From contig CAZVKN010000010.1 in the NCBI GenBank assembly GCA_964627035.1, forward strand, positions 1 to 64,000: 64,000 bases of DNA. The letters run 5' to 3'. A program made the translations under genes and the position numbers. This DNA is from CAZVKN01 sp964627035. GTDB lineage: Bacteria > Electryoneota > AABM5-125-24 > Hatepunaeales > Hatepunaeaceae. Below the pieces are notes generated by a model. That model was not told the DNA's origin. It ran no database searches and was given only the letters and a program-made list of their open reading frames with translations. The stretch's first letter is position 1. Each line of letters starts with the position of its first letter. This document shows, one piece after another, positions 17,157 through 26,087 of the stretch.

Positions 17157-18677
17157 CTAATTCTCTTTTGCGGAGTTCTCTGATAGAAACGCCACCACTG
17201 CATTGCAGATATTGTCCGCCATCTTCTGCCTGAATTTCGGTCTTCTAAGCTTTTCCTCTTCCTTGCGATTAGAGATAAAGCCCATCTCAAATAGGATTGC
17301 CGGCATGGATGCACCGACAAGCACGTAAAAACCGGCTTGATCAACACCACGATCCTTGAGCCCCGTATTCCTTGGTACGATTGCTTGCAAACCTCCAGCC
17401 AGCTCCTGCGACTCCTGCACAAATTGTGCCTGCGCCATCGCTATCAAAATAAAATTTGGGTCATCAAGATCGTGATAGTCGTACTGATCTTCTTCGTACT
17501 TTATTACCGAGTTCTCCATCTCTGCAACCTTGATTGCGCGCTCGGTCTTGGTCTGGGAGAGGAAATAGGTTTCAATCCCGCGGGCTCTCCGGTCTCTGGC
17601 AGCATTGCAATGAAGTGAAATAAACAGCTTGCCGCCTACCCTGTTGGCAAGCTTTGTTCTGGCACCAAGCGGGACAAACTTGTCCGACTCACGCGTCATC
17701 ACCGTCTGGATGCCTTTTTTCTTAAGTGCATCACGCAATCGCAATCCGACATCAAGTGTAACGTTTTTCTCATATAGTTTGGTTGCACCAACCGCACCGG
17801 GATCTTTACCACCGTGACCGGGATCAATAACAACGACATCCATTGCCCACTGTCTTCGGTCTTCTTGAAGCGCGTCGCTGTCGTTGTACTCAGATGAGAT
17901 GAGTTCGCTACCTGAGAATGTTGATACGAACAGAGGCGGGTCGTCATAAAACTCGAGCCCGTTAAAAACTGAACCGCTGTCCATCTCGATAGTATAGCGC
18001 AGTCCCTTGTCCGCCTTCCGTGCTGTGGCTCCTGCAACATAACCTTTTCTGACAGATAGCCTCGGGAAATCAGCAATATCATGCTTGGCAGCCGGAAAGA
18101 GAAGCTCGACAAGATTTTGCTCAGTGTTAAGTGTGACCTTGCATTCGATTTTTCTTCGAGCCGGAATTATTAACTCAGTTGTCTCATCGTTAACCACATA
18201 TTTAACCCCGAACAGATCGTTTCGTGGTGGAGTGACCATTAGCTCCGGAGTGTCCGGATTGTAGAGGATGTCACCCGGATAATTGTCTGCAACAACCGTC
18301 AGCAGGGACTGAATGTGTATAAATATCCCTTCATCACTTGGTAACAGGCTGTGAGGCATCTGAAGAATAAGACCATCCTGTAGGTAGAACGGATTACCAA
18401 CGGTGAAGATCAGGCTATGGACGGGAAGGTCTAAGGCTATTCGAGTACCAATGCTTCCAACACTGTAGGGCAACTCCATTTTACCTGCGAAGTCCGCAAG
18501 GTCAATGTATATCTGACCGTCTCGCACTCTTGTTTCGACAGACTCACGCTGTGATGGATTATTCATCCACCGCAGAGACAGTTCCTCGCCGTTGGCAGGC
18601 TGGTTTAGCAGTAACAGTATTGATGCTGCGAGTATTATGTGTGCACCAATACCGGACATAAATGTAACGCGAGTCAT
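17157..18677 (-). CDS. N-acetylmuramoyl-L-alanine amidase (AmiC-like, Amidase_3)
   Basis: A 506-residue secreted zinc amidase that cleaves the stem peptide from muramic acid in peptidoglycan. Signal peptide about residues 1-30, then a long N-terminal region of unknown fold (about 30-270) that may be a beta-rich AMIN-like targeting part, then the catalytic domain: VIDPGHGGKDPGAVG (zinc His), YEKNVTLDV (zinc Glu), FISLHCNAA (zinc His), and EMGFISNRKEEEKL (catalytic Glu). It overlaps the preceding gene by 4 nt, linking wall cleavage to the EPS operon. Confidence 0.93.
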   Translation of the reverse strand: MTRVTFMSGIGAHIILAASILLLLNQPANGEELSLRWMNNPSQRESVETRVRDGQIYIDLADFAGKMELPYSVGSIGTRIALDLPVHSLIFTVGNPFYLQDGLILQMPHSLLPSDEGIFIHIQSLLTVVADNYPGDILYNPDTPELMVTPPRNDLFGVKYVVNDETTELIIPARRKIECKVTLNTEQNLVELLFPAAKHDIADFPRLSVRKGYVAGATARKADKGLRYTIEMDSGSVFNGLEFYDDPPLFVSTFSGSELISSEYNDSDALQEDRRQWAMDVVVIDPGHGGKDPGAVGATKLYEKNVTLDVGLRLRDALKKKGIQTVMTRESDKFVPLGARTKLANRVGGKLFISLHCNAARDRRARGIETYFLSQTKTERAIKVAEMENSVIKYEEDQYDYHDLDDPNFILIAMAQAQFVQESQELAGGLQAIVPRNTGLKDRGVDQAGFYVLVGASMPAILFEMGFISNRKEEEKLRRPKFRQKMADNICNAVVAFLSENSAKEN

Positions 18678-20197
18678 TTCTGTTTAATCAATCCGAGAAC
18701 CCTGCCGAAATAGCGAAACAGAAGCTTGAGATTGTGGCGGACATTTGAAGCAACAGCAAAGAACGCTTCTGAAGAGAACAGATCGTCATCCGAGGGGTTG
18801 CTGCCGACCTGAATATATGCCTCTGTTATCAGACCTGCTTTGGCAGTTAAGTACAATTCCTTCCAATCTTCAGGCATATCATCGATCTCGCTGCGTGTCC
18901 TTGGCGGTACACCGACGAAGTCCATCTCCCCCTTTATGACATTCACAAGTCCCGGCAGAAATCTCAGGCAAAAATCCTTCATGCCGTTATTATCTGCTCT
19001 CGAATCCATTACCAGTCCGGGAGACCCATCCCATTTTTTTCTTGAACTGAAACGATGTTGAAAAAATGTTTTCCATACCATAGGGCTCGATCCGGCAGGT
19101 AGTAGAACAACTTTAGTTTTGTATGAGATCGTACCTTTTCTTGTTGTTTTCAATAGCACCACAGTCAACAGCAAAACCGGACTGAACAGCAGGAACATGA
19201 GCAAAGCGAGAATTCGTGAAATCAAACTAATTGCAAATGGTATAACCTTCTTGCCCGCCATGCTGCCGAGGATAAAGTCCTCTCCGATAGGCAGTGACAC
19301 GCCCAATCTTACGTTGATTAGTGAATTGCGATCAATGATTACATCGCTCAGCTCAAGAGCTTCACCGACATAACTCTCCGGCAGAACAATGGAGTTCTCA
19401 ACAATGCACCTGCCGTCAAGAACGCAGTCATCACCAATTGTCGCATTCGGACCTAGCCGCACACCGGCTCCTATCCTGCAGTTGGCACCGATATATACAG
19501 GTTGAGTTAGTGTTGCCGTAGGATTTAGCATGACATTTCTGGACAGCCAGATGCCGTCCTGCACCTCCCGTCCGGTCAGCATCAGATCGGTTTTATCTTT
19601 AGTCAGAATTGCATTGTGAGATTCGAGGACAGATTCAAAAGTATTGACGAATAGTGGGCTGTCAACTATTGAGGAAGATTCTAATGTTGATTTCTGAGAT
19701 AAGAATGAGTTTAAATTTTCATAATCGGCGGACATAGGGAGTTCACTTACCTGATTCTGAGTTATCCAAGCCCAACCCGACCAGACAGGCTCATCCTTTG
19801 AATCATCCCGATAGATGTACATAAAAGGTATGTCAGTCGCTGCATCCGGTGGTGACGGTCTGCTGCAGATCATTCTGTCTGCATGAACGAGCAGGAATGC
19901 TTCATCTTTATCCGGTAGGCTGATGGTGCGCAATTGTCCGTAAGGAGTTGCCGGATCTTTCACGAGATGGTACTGAAAGGAGCAGCCCCAGCGGGTGCCA
20001 TCTCCCAACAGATTTTCTATCTTTTGTGGTAGATGACTGAGCACAAAGTTCATCTGTGTAATGTCATTGGCTGCAAGAAACTCGATCGCATGCTGGATGA
20101 AAGGACGGTCTATGAACGGTGTCATCACTGATGGGAACTGTTGATTCAGCGGTTCCATTTCCGGCTCATAACCTGTCGCTATTACGATTGCTCGCAT
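18674..20197 (-). CDS. degenerate NTP-transferase / left-handed beta-helix / phosphoglycosyltransferase-like fusion
   Basis: A 507-residue three-part protein. Residues about 1-190 resemble sugar-1-phosphate nucleotidyltransferases, yet the GGxGTRL signature is replaced by ATGYEPEME and the following PKP lysine by PSV. Residues about 215-300 are hexapeptide repeats (GANCRIGAGVRLGPNATIGD). A hydrophobic helix (about 320-345) and a domain like monotopic phosphoglycosyltransferases follow (LPGLVNVIKGEMDFVGVPPR), but the catalytic Asp-Glu of SIDELPQL reads LRFLPGL. Both catalytic sites look lost, so it may be a regulatory or scaffold pseudoenzyme of the EPS machinery. Confidence 0.78.
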   Translation of the reverse strand: MRAIVIATGYEPEMEPLNQQFPSVMTPFIDRPFIQHAIEFLAANDITQMNFVLSHLPQKIENLLGDGTRWGCSFQYHLVKDPATPYGQLRTISLPDKDEAFLLVHADRMICSRPSPPDAATDIPFMYIYRDDSKDEPVWSGWAWITQNQVSELPMSADYENLNSFLSQKSTLESSSIVDSPLFVNTFESVLESHNAILTKDKTDLMLTGREVQDGIWLSRNVMLNPTATLTQPVYIGANCRIGAGVRLGPNATIGDDCVLDGRCIVENSIVLPESYVGEALELSDVIIDRNSLINVRLGVSLPIGEDFILGSMAGKKVIPFAISLISRILALLMFLLFSPVLLLTVVLLKTTRKGTISYKTKVVLLPAGSSPMVWKTFFQHRFSSRKKWDGSPGLVMDSRADNNGMKDFCLRFLPGLVNVIKGEMDFVGVPPRTRSEIDDMPEDWKELYLTAKAGLITEAYIQVGSNPSDDDLFSSEAFFAVASNVRHNLKLLFRYFGRVLGLIKQK

Positions 20198-20203
20198 CTG
20201 ACG

Positions 20204-21109
20204 CTAACCTGTTTTAGATCTAAGTTTTTCGCCCATCACCCGCCACAAGAACAGCACATTGCCGATAATGTATCGCTTCCACATCCTGCCCGGCTCCTGA
20301 AGTAATCGGTAAACCCACTCCATCCCGATTTTCCGCATCCACAACGGAGCTCGCGGCATCCTTCCTGAGAAGAAATCAAACAGACCTCCCACTCCAACAG
20401 CTACCTTCACACCGGTCTGCTCAAGATACTCACTAATCCACATATCCTGTCTCGGTGCTCCAAACGCAACCAGCAGCAGAGATGCACCGGACTCCTTGAT
20501 CGAATTGATAACTTCAGACTGCTCATCATCGGAGAAATATCCGTGATGCTGACCACTTATGAGGGTATGAGGGCTGTTACGCATGACCCATTCCTTCACA
20601 TCATTGACAACTCCGGGACGCGCTCCGAGCAGATAGATGCCTTTTCCTGTTCCGCTAAGAGCTTTAATTAGTAAGGGGAACATGTCAGTGCCGTTAACAT
20701 TATCACGAATTTCCCGCTTAAGCATCTTCCCTGCGATCTTCATCCCGATGCCATCAGCGAAAACCATATCAGATTCATTCAGAACTTGCTTATAATTCTG
20801 ATTGCGATAGGCAATGTTGGCACAATCGGCATTGACAAAGCAGACCTGAGCAGCAGTGTCACCATCCATTCGCTCAACGATCATTGATATGGCTTGGTCC
20901 ATTGTTACGTTAGTAACCGGACATCCGAGGATTGATATGTGATCTTTGAAGCTTATTTTTGCTCCGTTACTCTTAAGTAGTCGGGTTTGTGAACTATCCG
21001 CTGTCAGGTCGCCGTACCTGACAGTCATTATATTGATAATAAATGGGTTTGCTGTCAGCCGCGGCGGGCTGACAGCGGCTTTAGTATTTGACTCATCAGA
21101 ATATTCCAA
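20204..21109 (-). CDS. WecG/TagA/CpsF-family glycosyltransferase (GT26)
   Basis: A membrane-associated glycosyltransferase that typically adds the second sugar (e.g. ManNAcA) to an undecaprenyl-pyrophosphate-linked sugar. Family marks are ILGCPVTNVTMDQAI, FVNADCANIAYRN, FADGIGMKIAGKML, GKGIYLLGARPGVV and LLVAFGAPRQDMWI. The true start is unclear: the frame opens at 21109, but its first 37 codons or so overlap the hairpin element at 21000-21078, with another ATG at 21028 inside that element; the conserved part starts about residue 60. The gene sits next to a phosphoglycosyltransferase, as expected. Confidence 0.88.
   Translation of the reverse strand: MEYSDESNTKAAVSPPRLTANPFIINIMTVRYGDLTADSSQTRLLKSNGAKISFKDHISILGCPVTNVTMDQAISMIVERMDGDTAAQVCFVNADCANIAYRNQNYKQVLNESDMVFADGIGMKIAGKMLKREIRDNVNGTDMFPLLIKALSGTGKGIYLLGARPGVVNDVKEWVMRNSPHTLISGQHHGYFSDDEQSEVINSIKESGASLLLVAFGAPRQDMWISEYLEQTGVKVAVGVGGLFDFFSGRMPRAPLWMRKIGMEWVYRLLQEPGRMWKRYIIGNVLFLWRVMGEKLRSKTG
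21000..21078. repeat. bipartite hairpin element, copy 3 (at an operon gene junction)
   Basis: Hairpin A (21001-21024, arms CTGTCAGGT/ACCTGACAG) and hairpin B (21052-21075, CTGTCAGCC/GGCTGACAG) are joined by a linker containing ATTGATA. The element lies inside a tightly packed minus-strand operon: the stop codon and last residues (PLSARRG) of the upstream membrane-protein gene are in hairpin B, and the annotated N-terminus of the WecG-like gene runs through it. Confidence 0.9.
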
Positions 21110-21681
21110 CTATAAAGGAACAGGAAAAAGCAAGCCCATGTTTTAGACAGATCCTCTGCCGACAACCTGAACAACATACCGGGTGGGAGGAAGCCGTCAA
21201 TAAAAATCATCAATCCAAACAGCAGACTGCTCAATAGCAGACAAAGCTGTATTTCTCTTGATCGAGCCATTATCCTCCCGATCCATAGAATGAGTACAAC
21301 TTCAGCAACTCCAATTATTAGAAGCAGTAAAGCGTCATTAATTCCTGTTGTTTCGCCAATTTTTTCATGGATCAGAAACCTGTCATCGAATCCAAGAAAA
21401 GCAAAGACTATGGTCTGAGAAAGATAGAACCGTTTATCATTTTCGTATTCGCTTTTTCCGGTAATGACGTAGCTGACAAAAAAGAGCAGCGAAGTCGCCC
21501 AGAGCAGGAATACGGTTAATGTAGTATTAATACCGTAAAACATTACCGGTTTGTGTGACGGTCCGGTGATGTCGGTGAAAAAGTGGCGAACTACAGGCTG
21601 ACCGAATTTGTACTCGATAACACCAAGCCCAAGGCTGTACAGAACAAGAAGTGCGATGATGACAATCAGCAGCAGCTTCAT
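21055..21681 (-). CDS. polytopic membrane protein (HEKIG-motif protein 2)
   Basis: A 208-residue protein with about six hydrophobic helices. I do not recognise a family. It shares with its upstream neighbour a motif at the end of a helix, FDDRFLIHEKIG (about residues 97-108), compared with ADEIMEIHEKIG, and has the same general size and topology, so the two are probably distant paralogues that may work as a pair. The last seven residues (PLSARRG) and the TGA stop come from the inserted hairpin element. Its location in the EPS operon suggests a role in glycan assembly or modification. Confidence 0.8.
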   Translation of the reverse strand: MKLLLIVIIALLVLYSLGLGVIEYKFGQPVVRHFFTDITGPSHKPVMFYGINTTLTVFLLWATSLLFFVSYVITGKSEYENDKRFYLSQTIVFAFLGFDDRFLIHEKIGETTGINDALLLLIIGVAEVVLILWIGRIMARSREIQLCLLLSSLLFGLMIFIDGFLPPGMLFRLSAEDLSKTWACFFLFLYSWNILMSQILKPLSARRG

Positions 21682-22373
21682 AGATCATAACTCATCGCAA
21701 TGATTGTGTTGAATCGGATGAAGCTGAACAGCGCAATAACTTCAAAGCTCTCTTCAAAACACGGAACCAAGGTGACATAATTACCGAGTGACCATAAGTA
21801 ACCTTCAGTAGCTTCAAATAGCAACACCATTGGGACACAACATATAGCAACTATCAGATATACTTTAGCCTTTGGAACAATTCGCAATGTCGAGCGAGTC
21901 GCATTATATCTCTTTAGCACATAGAGAAAAACAACTCCCCCTACCAACAAAATTGGTGCATAGACAAGTATCCATGAAAACCCAACTTCCGAAATAGCGG
22001 TATCCCGGAAGATTCCACTCACTCTCTCCAGTTTGACACCGATCTTCTCATGAATCTCCATAATTTCATCGGCTGCAAAGAAACAACTGATCAGTGCAAT
22101 CACCTGAAACAGTCTCTGTATCCAACGAGATTCAGCAGGCACGTTTCGACTCCATCCTACCATTGCAAAAGAAAGTGCACATATTAAAAATGTTAAACTC
22201 TCAAACCAGGTTGCAAAGTTCTCTTCACGCGCCAGATTTAGCTTGTTCAGCCGCCATGACCAGTCTCCGGTAGGTATGCCGATGAGATATGACAAAAATG
22301 TTCCTGCGATCAGTATCAGCAAAGTAATCGCGAGTGGCTTTGTCAGCATCTCAATGAAGTCACGCAGTTTCAC
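21678..22373 (-). CDS. polytopic membrane protein (HEKIG-motif protein 1)
   Basis: A 231-residue integral membrane protein with about six helices, of no family I can name. After the third helix it has FFAADEIMEIHEKIG (about residues 99-113), conserved in the next gene. Acidic and histidine residues near a membrane boundary would suit a metal or substrate site, but this is inference. It overlaps the next gene by 4 nt and follows the phosphoglycosyltransferase gene by 1 nt, so all three are translated together. Confidence 0.8.
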   Translation of the reverse strand: MKLRDFIEMLTKPLAITLLILIAGTFLSYLIGIPTGDWSWRLNKLNLAREENFATWFESLTFLICALSFAMVGWSRNVPAESRWIQRLFQVIALISCFFAADEIMEIHEKIGVKLERVSGIFRDTAISEVGFSWILVYAPILLVGGVVFLYVLKRYNATRSTLRIVPKAKVYLIVAICCVPMVLLFEATEGYLWSLGNYVTLVPCFEESFEVIALFSFIRFNTIIAMSYDL

Positions 22374-22374
22374 A

Positions 22375-23145
22375 TCAGTATGCTCCTTTTCCTATCAGGA
22401 CAGCAGGCACGGTCTTTAGCAGCAGCACCACATCAAACCAAACGCTCTGACTCTCAATGTACTGCACATCAAGTTCGACCTGCTGATCGAATGGAATGTC
22501 ACCACGTCCACTCACCTGCCAGATGCATGTCAACCCCGGTATGGCATCGAGTCGCCGTCTGTCTGCCAGCGTGTACTGCTCAACCTCTCTCGGTACGGGT
22601 GGTCGCGGTCCGACGAGAGACATGTCACCCTTGAGCACGCACCACAATTGCGGAAGCTCATCAATACTAAGCTTGCGGATAATACGACCAATCCATGTCA
22701 CACGGGGGTCTTTCTTCATCTTAAATGTGATGCTGTCCTCATGGTCGCTCTGCTCAAGAATTGTGTCTTTAAGCTCTTCAGCGTTGGTGACCATTGATCG
22801 GAATTTAGGGAATGGAAACTCAAGTCCCCACTGACCTACACGCGTTTGCCAGAAGAAAACCGGACCGCGGTCGGTTAGCTTGATTGCCGCAATTACAAAC
22901 AAGAAGACAGGTGACAGAAAGATGAACCCGCAGATTGAAGCAATAATGTCAATCATTCTCTTAAGCAGCTTTGCCCCACCGACGATGATGATCCATGCAT
23001 ATTTCTTTCGCCAGAAGTGCAGTTTGCGTGAAAAACCGCTCTTTTCCACACCGTATTGTTTGTAAAGCTCCTCGAGTAGTTCAACCCGATGATCTGTATC
23101 TGCAATGGTGGTTTGGTCGGTCACTCTTGCACTGTTTTTATTCAT
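22375..23145 (-). CDS. polyprenyl-phosphate sugar-1-phosphate transferase (monotopic phosphoglycosyltransferase)
   Basis: A 256-residue short-form PGT that starts lipid-linked glycan synthesis by moving a sugar-1-phosphate from UDP-sugar to undecaprenyl phosphate. After a cytosolic stretch comes the re-entrant hydrophobic helix (about residues 65-90, KRMIDIIASICGFIFLSPVF), then FFWQTRVGQWGLEFPFPKFRSM, the catalytic Asp-Glu in LSIDELPQLWCVLKGDMSLVG, and VGPRPPVPREVEQY with PGLTCIWQVSGR. All active-site motifs are intact, unlike the related domain at 18674-20197. Sugar specificity cannot be told. Confidence 0.94.
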   Translation of the reverse strand: MNKNSARVTDQTTIADTDHRVELLEELYKQYGVEKSGFSRKLHFWRKKYAWIIIVGGAKLLKRMIDIIASICGFIFLSPVFLFVIAAIKLTDRGPVFFWQTRVGQWGLEFPFPKFRSMVTNAEELKDTILEQSDHEDSITFKMKKDPRVTWIGRIIRKLSIDELPQLWCVLKGDMSLVGPRPPVPREVEQYTLADRRRLDAIPGLTCIWQVSGRGDIPFDQQVELDVQYIESQSVWFDVVLLLKTVPAVLIGKGAY

Positions 23146-23752
23146 ATCTATCTTTCAATTGTTGTCTTACTATTTCACCAGAAGAATCAATCGGCTGTTC
23201 ACCATTTAGAATCAGATCGGCAAACTCGCTTGTTGGATGGATGTATCTTTGGAACATCGGTCGTACCGTTAACTCGTACTGCTGGATAATTGACTCGACA
23301 CTTCGCTTTCGTTGTGCCGTATCCCGCTGTTTGCGGCGTTCAAGACAAATATCGTCACCCGTTTCTACAAATATCTTCAGGTCCAATAAATTTCTGATAT
23401 CTTCCCAATATAGTGTGAACAACCCCTCAATAATAATAACTTCAGCCGGTTTGACCGTCTCTCCGGTTTCAGCTCGGGTATGTGACGGAAACAGATAAAC
23501 AGGTTTTTCGACACTTTTGCCTTTCGAGAGCTGTGTCAGGTTATCAAGCAACAGCTCATAATCCAATGCTGCCGGAACATCAAAGTTCCACTGCCTCCGT
23601 TCATCCTCATCAAGCATTGACAGGTCACGATAGTATGAGTCGAGCGAGATGATGACAGCACCTCGTTCACTGCACAATGTAAGCAGATGGTTCGCAAGCT
23701 CGGATTTTCCTGAGCATGACGGACCGGCTATTCCGATCAAAAACGGAGTCAT
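23138..23752 (-). CDS. uridine kinase-like P-loop kinase
   Basis: A 204-residue kinase of the uridine kinase/phosphoribulokinase family. Walker A is GIAGPSCSGKS (residues about 7-17); LDSYYRDL, FDVPAALDYELL and VIIIEGLFTLYW match Udk landmarks. Udk phosphorylates uridine/cytidine in salvage; within an EPS operon it might instead supply UTP/UDP-sugar or act on another small molecule. It overlaps the PGT gene by 8 nt and the GT4 gene upstream by 4 nt, so it is truly part of the operon. Confidence 0.85.
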   Translation of the reverse strand: MTPFLIGIAGPSCSGKSELANHLLTLCSERGAVIISLDSYYRDLSMLDEDERRQWNFDVPAALDYELLLDNLTQLSKGKSVEKPVYLFPSHTRAETGETVKPAEVIIIEGLFTLYWEDIRNLLDLKIFVETGDDICLERRKQRDTAQRKRSVESIIQQYELTVRPMFQRYIHPTSEFADLILNGEQPIDSSGEIVRQQLKDRYE

Positions 23753-24888
23753 CCGAGTTCAGCAGCTTTCCGGAGCACTTCCAATGTACGTCTGGCAGTG
23801 GCTTCCCACGTGAACTGTTTGCTCCGCTTCAGTCCGGCATCCGCATATTTTTTAGCGGTTTTTTCGTCAGTTACAATCGTTCTCATCTCATTTGCGATTG
23901 ATTCCTCATCATACGGGTCGAACTGCAATCCGGTATCTGCTGCAACTTCCGGCAGTGACGAGATATTCGAACAAGCAACCGGCACACCGCAGGACATGGC
24001 TTCCAGAACCGGAAGACCGAATCCTTCATAGAGTGACGGGAAAACAAACAAGTCACATCCACAGTACAGATCCGGTAAGTCATCGCTATTGACAAAACCG
24101 GTAAACAGGATATCATCACTAAATCCGCTCTCTTCTGCAACTTTGTGCACCTCTTCCGCTCTCCCCCAGTCACTACCCGCCAATACAAGTTGATGTGGAA
24201 TCTTATCCTCTCGTTTTAGAAGGGCAAAAGCTTTAATCAATCGGGCATGATTCTTACCCGGATGCTCGATACGGGAGATGTACAGAATGAATGGATCCCG
24301 AACCTTGATACTATCCTGGAGGTTATTGATACACTCTTCTTTGTCACGAGGATGATAGAGTTTATTATTAGCTGCCAGCGGTGTGACTATTACTTTCTCT
24401 TCGGGAACCTTTGCATACTCAACAATGTCACGTTTACTACTCTCGCTAACGGTCAATACCATTGTCAGCTTCTTGATCAGGAACGGGAGCACCTTCGTAA
24501 TGTAAAACATTCGAGCGCGGTCATACTTACCCTTAACATGTAGACTGGAGAAGTCATGAACGGTGCCGACGCTTGGGCACGGGACCGACAGCGGCAACCT
24601 CCTGTTTCCTGCCGGTAGGAACAGAACATCATATTCCTTGCAGAGCTTGGGCAGTTTGGTCTGGTGCCAGATGATATTCTTGATCGGACTGCGGATGTCA
24701 TCTCCATAGCCACGCACTCTCATCTGAGCAGGATCGGAAACGAATATATCACGCTCATCGTCGTAGCTGATAACTTCAAACTCATCGCCGTTTGCCAACG
24801 CAGGAAACTGTCTCAGCAAATTGATTATGTATTGACTGATTCCTGATTTGCCGCCGTCTCCTCCGAATGTCGTTATTCCGATTTTCAT
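23749..24888 (-). CDS. GT4-family glycosyltransferase
   Basis: A 379-residue retaining GT-B enzyme. The N-terminal half opens with MKIGITTFGGDGGKSGISQYI, and the donor half shows PFILYISRIEHPGKNHARLIKAF, LVLAGSDWG and the acidic FPSLYEGFGLPVLEAMSCGVPV motif (E-x7-E) that binds the nucleotide sugar. It probably extends the lipid-linked glycan at the inner face of the inner membrane. It overlaps both neighbours by 4 nt. Confidence 0.92.
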   Translation of the reverse strand: MKIGITTFGGDGGKSGISQYIINLLRQFPALANGDEFEVISYDDERDIFVSDPAQMRVRGYGDDIRSPIKNIIWHQTKLPKLCKEYDVLFLPAGNRRLPLSVPCPSVGTVHDFSSLHVKGKYDRARMFYITKVLPFLIKKLTMVLTVSESSKRDIVEYAKVPEEKVIVTPLAANNKLYHPRDKEECINNLQDSIKVRDPFILYISRIEHPGKNHARLIKAFALLKREDKIPHQLVLAGSDWGRAEEVHKVAEESGFSDDILFTGFVNSDDLPDLYCGCDLFVFPSLYEGFGLPVLEAMSCGVPVACSNISSLPEVAADTGLQFDPYDEESIANEMRTIVTDEKTAKKYADAGLKRSKQFTWEATARRTLEVLRKAAELG

Positions 24889-26087
24889 CCATCACCCTTC
24901 AGAATGGTTTCAAGGTTGTCGAGATATGTGTCAAAGGCAAACTTCTCATGGAGTGCTTTATACCCGTTTTGACCATATTTGTTTGCCAGTTTATTGTTTT
25001 TGATGATGGAGGCTATTGCCCGTGACAGCGCATTTGTATCCTGTTCGGGTGCAAGCAAGCCGGTGACATCGTGCTCCAACCAATCGGGGATACCACCCAC
25101 ATCAAATCCCACTACCGGACGACCGTACCGCATAGCCTCCAGACCGATCATTCCGAACGGCTCGGGCCAACGTGAAGGCACAGCCAACACAGTGGCGGAT
25201 TTATAGTGAAATCCAAGCTCACGGTTGGGAACCCAGCCTTTGAAATAAACCCGTTCACCGAGTTGTAACTCCTGCGCAAGCTTCTTCAGTTTATCCTCTG
25301 CATTTCCTGTGCCGACAATGGTTGCGCTGTAGTCGTATTCTGATTTTCTTTCCAGTGCTTTGAGTGCATGAAGCAGCAGATCAACGCCCTTACCACGGAT
25401 CAACTGTCCTACATAGAGTATATGCTTGTCGTCCGGTACAGGAGTCGGGTCTGATTCTTCCATCCTCACTACCGGATGAACGACACTGATCTTTTCTGAG
25501 GGGAACCCGTTCATCAGCAACTCTTCACGCATAAACCTGCTGCCAACCAGCAGTGCGTCAAACTGAAAATTGCGGCGCATCTCACGGATTACTGCAGACA
25601 GATCAACAAACCGAACGGGAAGTTTCCCGTTCCCCCGTGCCAGGAATGCCAAATCGAGCCAGCATTTCCAACCTGCCGGGCTGTGGCAGATTCTTCCGTT
25701 CAGTGCGTAGTATTTGTGCCTTCTTGGACAGCAGAGATCATGATCGTGCACCATCCGAACAGTACGGGGAGCATTCTTCAGAGTGTCCCCAAACGTCAAG
25801 TTCGGTGATTTGTGGAGATAGATCACATCCGGTCTTATGTCGGCAACGATTTTGGCAAATTCCTGTTGTTTTGAGCTTGTCCCGCCCAACCCTGTTGTAG
25901 GATAGATTTTGTTGAATAGTCCTGTGTACTCATCAATCCTGCGATCTGTAAGTTCTCCGTACGACAGAAAGCATTCATGCCCCCTCGTAGTCAGTCCCTC
26001 AGCGCAGTCCGCAATGTTCTGCTCAACCCCTCCAAAGTAACCGCATTTTTCATTAACGAAGAGGATTTTCACGGATCGCTTCCTCAT
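24885..26087 (-). CDS. GT4-family glycosyltransferase
   Basis: A 400-residue GT-B enzyme. ILFVNEKCGYFGGVEQNIADCAEGL is the N-terminal acceptor side, HILYVGQLIRGKGVDLLLHALKAL starts the donor side, and PSRWPEPFGMIGLEAMRYGRPVVGF holds the E-x7-E motif. A cysteine-rich stretch (CCPRRHKYYALNGRICHSPAGWKCW, here broken by family variation) in the middle is also found in some GT4 enzymes of EPS loci. Its first 35 nt overlap the end of the upstream GT4 gene. Confidence 0.92.
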   Translation of the reverse strand: MRKRSVKILFVNEKCGYFGGVEQNIADCAEGLTTRGHECFLSYGELTDRRIDEYTGLFNKIYPTTGLGGTSSKQQEFAKIVADIRPDVIYLHKSPNLTFGDTLKNAPRTVRMVHDHDLCCPRRHKYYALNGRICHSPAGWKCWLDLAFLARGNGKLPVRFVDLSAVIREMRRNFQFDALLVGSRFMREELLMNGFPSEKISVVHPVVRMEESDPTPVPDDKHILYVGQLIRGKGVDLLLHALKALERKSEYDYSATIVGTGNAEDKLKKLAQELQLGERVYFKGWVPNRELGFHYKSATVLAVPSRWPEPFGMIGLEAMRYGRPVVGFDVGGIPDWLEHDVTGLLAPEQDTNALSRAIASIIKNNKLANKYGQNGYKALHEKFAFDTYLDNLETILKGDG

